A stretch of 64,000 bases of DNA from Streptomyces griseoloalbus. Its GTDB lineage: Bacteria > Actinomycetota > Actinomycetes > Streptomycetales > Streptomycetaceae. The notes beneath the pieces are model-generated. The model had not been told where the DNA came from, searched no databases, and worked only from the letters and a program-made list of their open reading frames with translations. The stretch covers positions 310,001-374,000 of the forward strand of contig BMUD01000004.1 of assembly GCA_014650015.1 (NCBI GenBank). The letters run 5' to 3'. Position numbers and translations under genes: made by a program. Positions 1 to 8,690 of this stretch are shown here, piece after piece (within the stretch, counting starts at the first letter, position 1; every line of letters starts with the position of its first letter).

Positions 1-1
1 C

Positions 2-370
2 GCCGAGACCGCCTACCGGGCGGTGAAGCCGCTGGCCGAGCGCACGCACGGCATGCCCGCGCCGCACAACCCGCTCTGGCGGGACGCGGCCCGTGACGGG
101 CTGTCCGACCCGGAGCTGCGCGAGGTGGCCGTCGCCTGTTTCGCGGCGGCGCTGCGCGCCCTGCCCCGGCTCGGCGCCACCACCGACATCGTCGACGCCG
201 TCGAGGCGTACGCCGACCGCTATGTCGCCCGGGGCCGCTGTCCGGCCGACGACCTGCTCGACGAGCTGCTCGCCGAGCCGCGCACCACGGCCCTCGGCAC
301 CTCCTCCTCGAACGCCCCGGGCACACACCCCGACGACACGCACCCGCACGGGAAGGACACCCCCTCATGA
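2..370 (+). CDS. egtA: EgtA, glutamate-cysteine ligase (3' end only)
   Basis: Partial gene; its start lies before the window. The reading frame is open from base 2 and ends at a TGA that overlaps the ATG of egtB (ATGA). The visible 122 residues are the C-terminal tail of an EgtA/GshA-like ligase. The identification rests mainly on position directly before egtB-egtC-egtD, since only a helical tail and a hydrophilic Thr/Pro/His-rich end are visible and the active site is off-window. EgtA makes gamma-glutamylcysteine, the sulfur donor used by EgtB in ergothioneine synthesis. Confidence 0.8.
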   Translation, partial: AETAYRAVKPLAERTHGMPAPHNPLWRDAARDGLSDPELREVAVACFAAALRALPRLGATTDIVDAVEAYADRYVARGRCPADDLLDELLAEPRTTALGTSSSNAPGTHPDDTHPHGKDTPS

Positions 371-1683
371 CCGACCCCGCCCTCGACGCCGAAGCCCTGC
401 GCGAGCGCGCGGTCGCCTCGCTGATCACCGCACGGGACCGCACCACGCTGCTCACCAGCTGCGTCGACGAGCCCGATCTGACCGCGCAGCACTCGCCGCT
501 GATGTCCCCGCTGGTGTGGGACCTCGCCCACATCGGCAACCAGGAGGAGCAGTGGCTGCTGCGGGCCGTCGCCGGCCAGAAGGCGATACGGCCCGAGATC
601 GACACCCTCTACGACGCCTTCGAGCACCCGCGCGCCGAACGCCCCGGCCTGCCGCTGCTGCCGCCGGACGAGGCCCGCCGGTACGCCGCCGATGTGCGCG
701 GCAGGGCGCTGGACGTGCTGGAGGGCGCCGCGTTCCACGGGACACGGCTGACGGAGGCGGGTTTCGCCTTCGGGATGATCGCGCAGCACGAACAGCAGCA
801 CGACGAGACCATGCTGATTACCCATCAGCTCCGCCGGGGCCCGCAGGCCCTGACCGCCCCGGACCCTGAGCCGGTGCCGCTGTTCACCGGGGCGTCCGAA
901 GTGCTCGTCCCGGGCGGCCCGTTCACCATGGGCACCTCCGACGAGCCATGGGCGCTGGACAACGAACGCCCCGCGCACCGGCGCGAGGTGCCCTCCTTCT
1001 TCATCGACACCACCCCGGTGACGAACGCCGCGTACCAGGCGTTCATCGAGGACGGCGGCTACGACGAGTCACGCTGGTGGACCGCCGAGGGCTGGGCCCA
1101 CATCCGCCGCAACTCCATCAGGGCGCCGCTGTTCTGGCGCCGTGACGGCCGGCAGTGGCTGCGGCGCCGGTTCGGCGTCACCGAGGTCGTGCCGCCCGAC
1201 GAGCCCGTACTGCACGTGTGCTGGTACGAGGCCGACGCCTACGCCCGCTGGGCCGGGCGCCGGCTGCCCACCGAGGCCGAGTGGGAGAAGGCGGCCCGTC
1301 ACGATCCGGCCGGCGACCGTGCGATGCGCTACCCGTGGGGCGACGCCGACCCCGGGCCCGAGCACGCCAACCTCGGTCAGCGGCACCTGCGTCCGGCGCC
1401 CGCCGGAAGCTACCCGGCCGGTGAGTCCCCGCTCGGAGTGCGACAGCTGATCGGCGACGTGTGGGAGTGGACGGCGAGCGACTTCCTGCCGTACCCCGGG
1501 TTCAAGGCGTTCCCGTACAAGGAGTACTCGGAGGTGTTCTTCGGGCCGGACCACAAGGTGCTGCGCGGTGGTTCGTTCGCCGTGGACCCGGTGGCCTGCC
1601 GGGGGACGTTCCGCAACTGGGATCTGCCGATCCGGCGGCAGATCTTCTCCGGGTTCCGCACGGCGCGCTCGGAGGACGTCTGA
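367..1683 (+). CDS. egtB: EgtB, hercynine sulfoxide synthase
   Basis: 438-residue non-heme iron enzyme that joins gamma-Glu-Cys to hercynine with O2, giving the sulfoxide intermediate of ergothioneine. The N-terminal DinB-like domain (about residues 15-155) carries the iron-binding HxxxHxE motif (HEQQHDE, near residue 140), with a further candidate His in DLAHIGNQ. The C-terminal formylglycine-generating-enzyme-like domain (about 175-435) has the usual GGPFTMG, RLPTEAEWE and GDVWEWT blocks. The ATG overlaps the egtA stop and the TGA shares one base with the egtC ATG (TGATG), so the operon is translationally coupled. Length is normal for the family. Confidence 0.96.
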   Translation: MTDPALDAEALRERAVASLITARDRTTLLTSCVDEPDLTAQHSPLMSPLVWDLAHIGNQEEQWLLRAVAGQKAIRPEIDTLYDAFEHPRAERPGLPLLPPDEARRYAADVRGRALDVLEGAAFHGTRLTEAGFAFGMIAQHEQQHDETMLITHQLRRGPQALTAPDPEPVPLFTGASEVLVPGGPFTMGTSDEPWALDNERPAHRREVPSFFIDTTPVTNAAYQAFIEDGGYDESRWWTAEGWAHIRRNSIRAPLFWRRDGRQWLRRRFGVTEVVPPDEPVLHVCWYEADAYARWAGRRLPTEAEWEKAARHDPAGDRAMRYPWGDADPGPEHANLGQRHLRPAPAGSYPAGESPLGVRQLIGDVWEWTASDFLPYPGFKAFPYKEYSEVFFGPDHKVLRGGSFAVDPVACRGTFRNWDLPIRRQIFSGFRTARSEDV

Positions 1684-2486
1684 TGTGCCGTCATGTGGCC
1701 TACGTTGGTCCGGAGGAACCGCTCGGCGGGCTGCTCGTGGAGCCCGCGCACGGGCTGTACCGCCAGTCCTGGGCGCCCCGGCGGCAGCGGTACGGCACGG
1801 TCAACGCCGACGGTTTCGGCGTGGGCTGGTACGCGCAGGGCGATCCGGTGCCGGCCCGGTACCGCCGGGCCGGGCCGGTCTGGGCGGACCTGTCGTTCGC
1901 GGATCTCGCCCGTGTGGTGCGGACCCGGGCGCTGCTCGCCGCCGTACGGGACGCGACCCTGTCGGGTGCCGACGCGGAGGCCGCGGCCGCGCCGTTCGCC
2001 GCCGGGACCTGGCTGTTCAGCCACAACGGGGCGGTGCCGGGCTGGCCGGGCTCGCTCGCGCCGCTCGTGCCGGCCCTGTCCGCCGAGGACGTCCTGTCGC
2101 TGGAGGCCCGCAACGACTCCGCGTTCGTGTGGGCCCTGGTCCTCGCCCGGCTGCGGGCCGGTGACGAGGAGGGCCGGGCGCTGGCCGACACGGTCCTGGA
2201 GGTCGCCGCTGCGGCACCCGGGTCCCGGCTCAATCTGCTGCTCACAGGCGGCGACACCGTCACCGCGACCGCCTGGGGCGACACGCTGTGGTACCTCACC
2301 CGGCCCGGCGGCGGCACCGTCGTGGCCTCCGAGCCCTACGACGACGATCCGCACTGGTGCGAGGTCCCCGACCGCACCCTGCTCGTGGCGAGCCGCACGG
2401 ACGTCGCGCTGACCCCGCTCAAGGAACCCGGCGACGCCCTGACGTCCGCCGGCGCGCCCGCACCTGCGAAGGAGCCCCTTACGTGA
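1683..2486 (+). CDS. egtC: EgtC, gamma-glutamyl hercynylcysteine S-oxide hydrolase
   Basis: 267-residue class II (Ntn-type) glutamine amidohydrolase that removes the gamma-glutamyl group after the EgtB step. The start at 1683 is chosen because it places the catalytic Cys at position 2 (MCRHVAYVG), which becomes the N-terminal nucleophile; an upstream in-frame extension would bury it. The NADGFGVGWY and FSHNGAVPG blocks are typical of the family. The end overlaps the GTG of egtD. Confidence 0.95.
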   Translation: MCRHVAYVGPEEPLGGLLVEPAHGLYRQSWAPRRQRYGTVNADGFGVGWYAQGDPVPARYRRAGPVWADLSFADLARVVRTRALLAAVRDATLSGADAEAAAAPFAAGTWLFSHNGAVPGWPGSLAPLVPALSAEDVLSLEARNDSAFVWALVLARLRAGDEEGRALADTVLEVAAAAPGSRLNLLLTGGDTVTATAWGDTLWYLTRPGGGTVVASEPYDDDPHWCEVPDRTLLVASRTDVALTPLKEPGDALTSAGAPAPAKEPLT

Positions 2487-3445
2487 GTCCGTTCCTTCTC
2501 ACCCGCACCCTGCCCGAGGACGCCACCGACGCCGCCCTGCGCGCCGACGTCCGGGCGGGCCTGACCGGCAGCCCCAAGACGCTGCCGCCGAAGTGGTTCT
2601 ACGACGCGCACGGCAGCGAGCTGTTCGAGGAGATCACCGCGCTGCCCGAGTACTACCCGACGCGCGCCGAACGCGAGATCCTGCTGGCCCGCGCCGGTGA
2701 GATCGCCGCCGCGTCCGGTGCCCGCACCCTGGTCGAACTGGGCTCCGGCTCCTCGGAGAAGACCCGGTACCTGATCGACGCCCTCACCGGGCTGCACACC
2801 TACATCCCGGTCGACGTCAGTGAGAGCGCCCTCACCCTGGCCGGGCAGGCGTTGGTCGCCGAGCGGCCGGGGCTGGACGTGCACGCGCTGATCGCCGACT
2901 TCACCGCCCGGCTGACACTGCCCGACACGCCGGGACCGCGTCTGGTGGCGTTCCTCGGCGGCACCATCGGCAATCTGCTGCCCGCCGAGCGTGCCGCGTT
3001 CCTCGCCTCCGTCCGTGCCCTGCTCGCCCCGGGCGACGCCCTGTTGCTGGGCACGGACCTGGTGAAGGACGAGACGGTGCTGGTCCGGGCGTACGACGAC
3101 GCGGCCGGTGTGACGGCCGCCTTCAACAAGAACGTCCTGACCGTGATCAACCGGGAGCTGGAGGCCGACTTCGATCCGGCCGCCTTCGACCACGTGGCCC
3201 TGTGGGACACCGAGCGGGAGTGGATCGAGATGCGGCTGCGCTCCCGTACCGCGCAGTCGGTGAAGATCCCCGGTCTGGATCTCGCCGTGGACTTCGCGGC
3301 GGGCGAGGAACTGCGCACCGAGGTGTCGGCGAAGTTCCGGCAGGAGGGAGTGCGTGGGGAGTTGTCGGCCGCGGGGCTGGACCTGGCCCGGTGGTGGACG
3401 GACGGGGAAGGGCGGTTCGCGCTGTCACTGAGCATCGCCCGCTGA
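2483..3445 (+). CDS. egtD: EgtD, histidine N-alpha-trimethyltransferase
   Basis: 320-residue SAM-dependent methyltransferase that converts histidine to hercynine, the first committed step of ergothioneine synthesis. The GTG start overlaps the egtC stop (GTGA) and has a GAAGGAG ribosome site at about 2467-2473. SAM-binding region VELGSGSSEKT lies near residue 80, and FLGGTIGNL follows near 155. The expected EgtD length is about 320 residues. No C-S lyase gene (EgtE) follows, so the last step must be encoded elsewhere, which is common in Streptomyces. This is the last gene of the operon. Confidence 0.95.
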   Translation: MSPFLLTRTLPEDATDAALRADVRAGLTGSPKTLPPKWFYDAHGSELFEEITALPEYYPTRAEREILLARAGEIAAASGARTLVELGSGSSEKTRYLIDALTGLHTYIPVDVSESALTLAGQALVAERPGLDVHALIADFTARLTLPDTPGPRLVAFLGGTIGNLLPAERAAFLASVRALLAPGDALLLGTDLVKDETVLVRAYDDAAGVTAAFNKNVLTVINRELEADFDPAAFDHVALWDTEREWIEMRLRSRTAQSVKIPGLDLAVDFAAGEELRTEVSAKFRQEGVRGELSAAGLDLARWWTDGEGRFALSLSIAR

Positions 3446-3500
3446 CGGCGCCCGGCCTGCCGGAGCGCGCCGGGCCCCGCGTCTGCGGCACGAGCCGCCG

Positions 3501-3512
3501 GACAGGCCCTAG
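3501..3512. repeat. Partial copy of a palindromic-element terminus
   Basis: GACAGGCCCTAG matches the outer end of the element at 8688-8864 with one difference, and again the TAG inside it is the stop codon of the adjacent gene, here the lipoprotein at 3509 on the minus strand. No partner arm was found on the egtD side. It could be a remnant or chance. Confidence 0.3.
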
Positions 3513-4762
3513 TCGAAGGCGAGGGCCTCGGTGATGCGTCGTGCGGCGCGCCCGGCCTCCGTGGCCGGGTCGGATCCGGTGAGCACCTTCGTCATGTACT
3601 CCTTGATCGGGTTGTCCGCCTCGACCGCGCCCCACTGGGGTGTGCTGGGGGTCGCGCGTCCCTGTGCGGCTCCGGCCGCCATGGCCGCGACCCCCTCCTC
3701 CCCCGCCACCGCGTCGGCGAGGCCGGCCTTGTTGGGGACGTAGTTCATCGTGCGGGCCAGTTCGGTGTTCCACCGGGCGCCGGTGAGCGCGGCGACGACT
3801 TCGATGGCACCCTCCTTGGCGTCGGTGTTCGCCGGGACGACGAGGTCGGAGCCGCCGATGAAGACGGCACCGGGCTTGCCGGCGGTTCCGCCGGGGACGG
3901 GGAAGTAGCCCAACTCGCCGTTCAGGCGCGGGTTCTGTTCGACGATGGCCCGGGCCGTCCCGGGCACGGCCACGATCTGCGCGACCCGCCCCTCGGAGAA
4001 CACGCCCGCCTGCGGCGGGTGTTCCTCGTCGGCGTCGACGGGTCCGTCACCGAGCGCCTGGAGCCGGCGGTAGAAGTCCATGCCGCGCAGGGCCGCCGGG
4101 CTGTCGAGTGTGCCGCGCCAGACGCCGTCCCGTTCCTTGGCGAGGTCTCCGCCGTCCTCCCAGATGAAGCCGGCGAGGGTGTACCAGTCCTGTCCGGCGA
4201 GGTAGATGCCCTGGTTTCCGCCGGTGTCGAGCTTCTCGGTGAGGGCGAGCCACTCGTCGCGGGTCTTCGGCGGGGCGGTGACGCCGGCCTCGCGGAAGAG
4301 GTCCTTGCGGTAGATGACGACGCGGTTGGCGGCGTACCAGGGGATGCCGTACTGCTGGGAGCCCCACCGGCCGGGTTCGGCGAGGCCGGGCAGCCATGCG
4401 TCGCGGCCCCAGTCCCGCATGGACTCCAGGGTGAGGTCGAGCAGTCCGTCGCCCTCCGCGTACTGGGTGACCTGGGTGTTGCCGACCTCGATGACGTCGG
4501 GTCCGTCCCGCTCGTCCGTCTCCAGCGCCTTCTGCACCTTCGCGCCGATTCCGGTCCAGTCCTGGACGCGGATGTCGACGTCGAGTCCGGGATGCTCGCG
4601 CTCGAACTCCTTCGTGAAGCGGTCCAGGAACTCCTGCGAGGCGCTGTGCTGCATCAACCACACGACGACCGTGCGCCGTTCGGCCCCGCTGTCGGGTAGC
4701 AGCCCACAGCCGCCGAGCAGGGAGGCGGACACACAGACAAGGGCGAGCAGACGGCGTCTCAC
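3509..4762 (-). CDS. Extracellular sugar-binding lipoprotein (ABC importer, family 1)
   Basis: 417 residues. The N-terminus is a lipoprotein signal (MRRRLLALVCVSASLLGGC) with lipobox LLGGC, so the mature protein is lipid-anchored at Cys19. The rest is a MalE-like periplasmic-binding fold: DVIEVGNTQVTQY and YGIPWYAANRVVIYRKDLF are the usual ligand-binding stretches of carbohydrate-binding proteins. No permease or ATPase gene lies beside it, so the membrane partners are elsewhere (many Streptomyces sugar importers share the MsiK ATPase). An inverted repeat resembling a GntR/DasR-type operator lies 82-95 bases before the start. The substrate cannot be told from sequence. Confidence 0.88.
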   Translation of the reverse strand: MRRRLLALVCVSASLLGGCGLLPDSGAERRTVVVWLMQHSASQEFLDRFTKEFEREHPGLDVDIRVQDWTGIGAKVQKALETDERDGPDVIEVGNTQVTQYAEGDGLLDLTLESMRDWGRDAWLPGLAEPGRWGSQQYGIPWYAANRVVIYRKDLFREAGVTAPPKTRDEWLALTEKLDTGGNQGIYLAGQDWYTLAGFIWEDGGDLAKERDGVWRGTLDSPAALRGMDFYRRLQALGDGPVDADEEHPPQAGVFSEGRVAQIVAVPGTARAIVEQNPRLNGELGYFPVPGGTAGKPGAVFIGGSDLVVPANTDAKEGAIEVVAALTGARWNTELARTMNYVPNKAGLADAVAGEEGVAAMAAGAAQGRATPSTPQWGAVEADNPIKEYMTKVLTGSDPATEAGRAARRITEALAFD

Positions 4763-4843
4763 GAGGGGTCCTGTTTCTGTCTGGAGGGACAGGGCGGGCC
4801 CGACGTGGGGGGCGAGCGGAAGCTCGGGCGGGTGACCAGCATC

Positions 4844-4857
4844 TTGGTATGGACCAA
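4844..4857. promoter_or_regulatory. GntR-type inverted repeat, possible DasR (dre-like) site
   Basis: TTGGT-ATGG-ACCAA, a 5-bp inverted repeat with 4-bp spacer, lies in the divergent region between the sugar-binding lipoprotein and dodecin. It matches about 11 of 15 positions of the dre consensus as I remember it. A GntR repressor operator fits a sugar-uptake gene; which repressor is inference. Confidence 0.4.
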
Positions 4858-4989
4858 TGAGTAGGTCAAGCTCGTCAGGCGAACGGGGCCGACGCCTCGC
4901 GCTCCGCCGCCCCGTGGGGCACGGTGGAGTGACGTGTGACGTACGCGGCCCCGTGCCAGGGGCCGGCCGTCGGGGAGAGGAGCACCCGC

Positions 4990-5205
4990 ATGTCGAACCA
5001 CACCTACCGGGTCACGGAGATCGTCGGCACCTCGCCCGAGGGCGTCGACCAGGCCGTACGCAACGGCGTCGAGCGTGCCTCGCAGACGCTGCGCAATCTG
5101 GACTGGTTCGAGGTGACCCAGGTGCGCGGCCAGATCGAGGAGGGGCGGATCGCGCACTGGCAGGTGGGGCTGAAGGTCGGCTTCCGCCTGGAGGGGACGG
5201 ACTGA
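4990..5205 (+). CDS. Dodecin family flavin-binding protein
   Basis: 71 residues. Dodecins form hollow dodecamers that store or buffer flavins. The sequence has the standard dodecin pattern: short strand with YRVTEIVGTSPEG, a long helix (VRNGVERASQTLRNLDWFEV, with the flavin-stacking Trp) and two strands ending in WQVGLKVGFRLE. The ATG at 4990 is chosen over an in-frame ATG at 4936 because the domain begins exactly there and GGGGAGAGGAG precedes it. Single-gene unit divergent from the lipoprotein. Confidence 0.9.
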   Translation: MSNHTYRVTEIVGTSPEGVDQAVRNGVERASQTLRNLDWFEVTQVRGQIEEGRIAHWQVGLKVGFRLEGTD

Positions 5206-5283
5206 GACGGGCCGGAGCGCGGGTCCGCTCTTCCCGCTCGGGTCCCGCTCAGTCCGTCCTTGCCGCTCGGGTCCGCCTTCCGC

Positions 5284-5775
5284 TCAGGTCCGTCCTTCCC
5301 GCTCCTGCGCGTCCTTCAGCTCCCCGGACGGGGCCGTCCAGCGGGCCTGGACGACGGTGAAGCCCGCCCTCCGGGCATCCAGGCAGACCAGCTCGTCGTC
5401 GTCCACGAGCACGCGGATCTCCCGGGTACGGGCGAGGCGGCGCAGGACGGCCAGCTTGGTGTGGCGGGCGGGCCTGCGGTCGGCGTTGCCGCGCATGTGC
5501 ACCTCGCCCGCGGGAAGCCCCTGTGCGGCGAGCCAGTCCAGCGTGTCGCGCCGGCAGCGCTCGGGGCGCCCGGTGAGGTAGACGATCTCGCACTCCCGGG
5601 CGCTCTCCCGGACCAGCGCGATGCCCTCGGCGAGCGGCGGGTCCTGCGGGGCGGCGGCGAAGAAGGCGTCCCAGTCGCGCGGCCTGCGCTCCAGGAACCG
5701 CTGCCGGTGCGCCGTGTCGGCGAGGGTGTTGTCGAGGTCGAACACGGCCAGCGGCCGCTCGCTGCGGTCGGTCAC
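5284..5775 (-). CDS. HAD-superfamily phosphatase
   Basis: About 163 residues from the GTG at 5775; an ATG at 5814 would add 13 residues lacking domain similarity. HAD motif I is FDLDNTLAD, motif II is VYLTGRPE, motif III includes the Lys in HTKLAVL, and motif IV is LVDDDELV. The small or absent cap suggests a polynucleotide-kinase-phosphatase-like or acid-phosphatase-like HAD enzyme acting on a nucleotide or 5'/3' phosphate. Substrate unknown. It is transcribed away from the divergent luciferase-like gene. Confidence 0.75.
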   Translation of the reverse strand: MTDRSERPLAVFDLDNTLADTAHRQRFLERRPRDWDAFFAAAPQDPPLAEGIALVRESARECEIVYLTGRPERCRRDTLDWLAAQGLPAGEVHMRGNADRRPARHTKLAVLRRLARTREIRVLVDDDELVCLDARRAGFTVVQARWTAPSGELKDAQEREGRT

Positions 5776-5840
5776 ACCGCACAGCCTAGACGGGGCGCGG
5801 CCGCGCGGAATCATGTGGAGCGCCGGGTGTTGAGACTGGT

Positions 5841-6860
5841 ATGAGTTCCGTGATCGCCTCGACCCGTTTCTCCGTCCTCGACCGCTCCCGCACGCGCGAG
5901 GGGCACTCCGGCCCCGAGGCGCTGCGTGACACCGTGCGCCTGGCGCGCGAGGTGGAGCGGCTCGGCTACCACCGGTTCTGGGTCTCCGAGCACCACGGGG
6001 TGCCGGGGGTCGCGGGTTCGGCGCCGACCGTGCTGGCCGCAGCCGTCGCCGGGGCGACCCGGACGATGCGCGTCGGTACCGGCGGGGTCATGCTGCCCAA
6101 CCACCGGCCGCTGGTCGTGGCCGAGCAGTTCGGGGTCCTCGAATCGCTGTTCCCGGGGCGCGTCGACATGGGTCTGGGCCGCTCGGTCGGCTTCACCGAC
6201 GGGGTACGCAGGGCGCTGGGACGCGACAAGGGCGACGCGGAGGACTTCGCGGCCCAGCTCGACGAGCTGCTGGGCTGGTTCCGCGGCACCTCCCCCACCG
6301 GCGTGCACGCCCGGCCGGCCGAGGGCCTGACCGTGCCGCCGTTCGTGCTGGCCATGGGTGAGGGCGCCACGATCGCGGCCCGCGCGGGCCTGCCGATGGT
6401 CATCGGCGACCTCCGCGACCGTGACCGGATGCGTCGCGGCATCGACCGGTACCGCGACCTGTTCCGCCCCTCGGAGTGGGCGAGCGAGCCCTACGTGGTC
6501 GTCTCCGGGACGGTCGCGGTGGCCGCCACCCCCGAGCGGGCGCGCCGTCTGCTGATCCCGGAGGCCTGGTCGATGGCGCACTCCCGTACGCACGGCACCT
6601 TCCCGCCGCTGCCGCCCGCCGAGCGGGTCGAGGCGCTGTCCATGACCGCCAAGGAGCGCGACCTCTACGAGTCGGGGCTCACCGGCCAACTGGCGGGCAC
6701 CGAGGAGGAGGTGGCGCACGGACTGGAGTCGGTGCTGAAGGAGACGGGCGCACAGGAGGTGCTCGTCACCACCAGCACCCACGACCGGGAAGCGCTGCTG
6801 GACTCCTACCAGCGGCTCGCCGCGATCGCGGGGCTGGACGGCGGCACGACGCGCCGGTGA
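5841..6860 (+). CDS. LLM-class flavin-dependent oxidoreductase (MsnO8-like)
   Basis: 339-residue bacterial-luciferase-like TIM barrel. Visible landmarks are ARLxxRLGYHRFWVSEHH-type helix 1 (EVERLGYHRFWVSEHHG), the RVGTGGVMLPNHRPLVVAEQF strand, and LFPGRVDMGLGRSVG. Such enzymes use reduced flavin to oxygenate or oxidise small substrates; members of this subgroup are often annotated MsnO8-like. No dedicated flavin reductase lies next to it. It is the last backbone gene before the region that becomes irregular. Confidence 0.88.
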   Translation: MSSVIASTRFSVLDRSRTREGHSGPEALRDTVRLAREVERLGYHRFWVSEHHGVPGVAGSAPTVLAAAVAGATRTMRVGTGGVMLPNHRPLVVAEQFGVLESLFPGRVDMGLGRSVGFTDGVRRALGRDKGDAEDFAAQLDELLGWFRGTSPTGVHARPAEGLTVPPFVLAMGEGATIAARAGLPMVIGDLRDRDRMRRGIDRYRDLFRPSEWASEPYVVVSGTVAVAATPERARRLLIPEAWSMAHSRTHGTFPPLPPAERVEALSMTAKERDLYESGLTGQLAGTEEEVAHGLESVLKETGAQEVLVTTSTHDREALLDSYQRLAAIAGLDGGTTRR

Positions 6861-7425
6861 CCTCGCACCGGGGCGTCGTACCGGCTCGCACTCGGCAGCG
6901 ACTCGTTGCCCGCCATCGAGGTGGTCGGTCGCCTACGGGGCGAACCAGGGATCGAGGGACTCGATCCGGACTCCCTTCGAGGCGCGGGCCACCGCCAGTC
7001 GGCGGCCCGCGCCGACGCCCCCGCCGCCGTCGCTCGGCCCCGGCTGCACGTGTCGTCCTCGACGAGTCTCCCCGACTCGCCGTTCAGGACGAGGCCGGCG
7101 TCGTCGACGGCTGGTCCGGCCGGGCCGATGCCCGTGCGGTGGGGAATCGGCCCGGCCGAGGGTCCCGGGGAGGGTTTCCGTCGGTGAGCACCCCTCGCGC
7201 GTGACGGCCCGGGAGAGCGAGGTGGCGCGTCGCGTGCCTCGCCCGATAGCAGGATCGTCGTCCGTGGCCGGTGCGCGGGGCAAACGGCGGCGTCCACGAA
7301 TGTCACTTTTCCGTCCGCCGCGGGGCCGCTTTGTGCGTTCCTTGTCCGTGCTTTGAGTCGCCGCCCGCAGCATGGGGGCGTGGCCTGGCGGCCATGACGT
7401 CGGAGTGCGAGGCAGGAGAGTCGAA
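6861..7425. other. 565-bp gap, no convincing gene
   Basis: Open frames here lack recognisable domains and ribosome sites. A minus-strand stretch ending at 6933 reads like scrambled coding sequence (a short frame ending ...RIESLDPWFAP), which may be the remains of a gene. The gap lies between the backbone and two decayed genes, so it may be a rearranged cluster edge. Confidence 0.4.
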
Positions 7426-7770
7426 GTGGGCAGCGAGTGGTTGCGAACGTGCGCTCCGGCCGGGACGGTGCCCGCCGGTACGGGCCCGCCGGTACGGCTG
7501 GTCCGCTTCCCGCACGCCGGTGGCGCGGCCAGCGCCTTCGTGTCGTTCGCCCGGCTCCTGACGCCCGCCTGCGCCGTGCTGGGCGTGCAGTACCCGGGCC
7601 GGCTGAACGATCACCTCGACGCCGTCGGCCGGACCGTCACCGCCGCGCTCGCCGCACCGGCCCGGCAGCCGACGTACGCCGGGTTCCCCGCCGCGGGAAG
7701 CGTGTCGCGGGCCGAGACCTCCGTCGCCCCGGGCGGCGCGTCGACGGGGCCGGGTGGCCCATGGCGATGA
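7426..7770 (+). pseudogene. Truncated type II thioesterase (N-terminal remnant)
   Basis: Starts at GTG 7426 with GGCAGGAG at 7411-7418. The first 70 residues match the N-terminus of PKS/NRPS-associated type II thioesterases: WLRTCAPAG, then VRLVRFPHAGGAASAF and AVLGVQYPGR. After that, similarity is lost and the frame ends at 115 residues, where an intact enzyme has about 250. The GHSMG nucleophile block and the catalytic His region are absent, so it cannot be a working editing thioesterase. Its TGA overlaps the ATG of the next remnant (ATGA), which suggests the two were once a coupled pair. Confidence 0.7.
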
Positions 7771-8690
7771 CGCTCCCGCCCGAGCTGTACAGCACGGAGG
7801 TCACCGCTTGGCCCGACGTGTGGATCGGCGCGGCGGCCACCGCTGTTGGTGCGCCGCCGCCGTATGACGCGGTGACAGGAACGCGCCGCCGCGCCGGCCA
7901 CCGCCGGCCGGGCGCCGATGACGGAGCGGACGCCGACGGCGCCTTGCTGCGTGCCGCTCGTGCCGCCCGTCGGCGGTCGGGCGTGCCCGACGGAGGGCTG
8001 GACCTCGTCATCCACGCCCCGACCGGGGCGGCGGGTGCGCGGGACGGCACCGCCGCCGCGGTGGTGCGCGGGCTCGGGTGTCCGCGGGCCACCGCCTGGG
8101 AGGTGCGGCGGCCCACCGGCGGCGCCCTGGTGGCGCTGCATCTGGCGGCGCAGTACGTGTCGGGCCGGCCCCGGACGCCGCTGACCGCCCTGGTCACCAC
8201 CGCGGGCGGGGATCCGGTGCCGTACGACCGGCTGTCCGCGGGGCAGGCGACCGGGCTCGTGCTGACGGCGTCGGCCGGGGTGGCGCGGGTGCTGGCGACC
8301 GCCGTGCTGGGCGGCGGCCCGCCCCACGGGTCCCTGCTCCGCTCCGACCTCGCCTGGAGCGTGCCCGAACGGCACACCCCCCGGTGGCGCAGGAGAGGAC
8401 ACAGCCGCGGCACCGCCGCGGCGGCCGGCCCCGCCGGGCTCGGGGAACGACAGTGTGAGGTGGTGCGGCTGGCGCTGGCCGCGTGCGGACGCGCGGAGGA
8501 CGACGTCGTGCGGTTCCTCCCGTCGCCGGCGGGGAGCGGGCCCTCGTGCGACGGGCAACTCGCGCAGCTTCCCCGGCTGTTGGAGGAGGAAGGGCCGCAG
8601 CGCGGGGAGACGCTCGTGCTCGCCGACGGGGACGCGCGCGGCTTCGGGTGTGCCGTCGTGGAGATCACCCGAGTTGGACGGTCGCTCTAG
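7767..8690 (+). pseudogene. Degenerate KAS III (FabH-like) ketoacyl synthase
   Basis: 307 residues with no internal stop, but patchy. Blocks such as LPPELY, ALRRSGVP-type (RRRSGVPDGGLDLVIHA), [37 protein letters not shown]-type (VARVLATAVLG) and the C-terminal CAVVEI identify a secondary-metabolism FabH relative. Where relatives have a Cys before [10 protein letters not shown], this protein reads RRPTGGAL, so the acyl-accepting cysteine is gone, and several intervening segments are shortened or scrambled. I judge it inactive. The TAG stop lies inside the terminal repeat of the element at 8688. It may once have supplied a starter unit. Confidence 0.6.

Noticed and set aside
6806-7306. 166-codon minus-strand frame before the thioesterase remnant
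   Set aside because: A faint resemblance to DUF397-type ends was considered, but the match does not hold over a domain length and requires frame changes.
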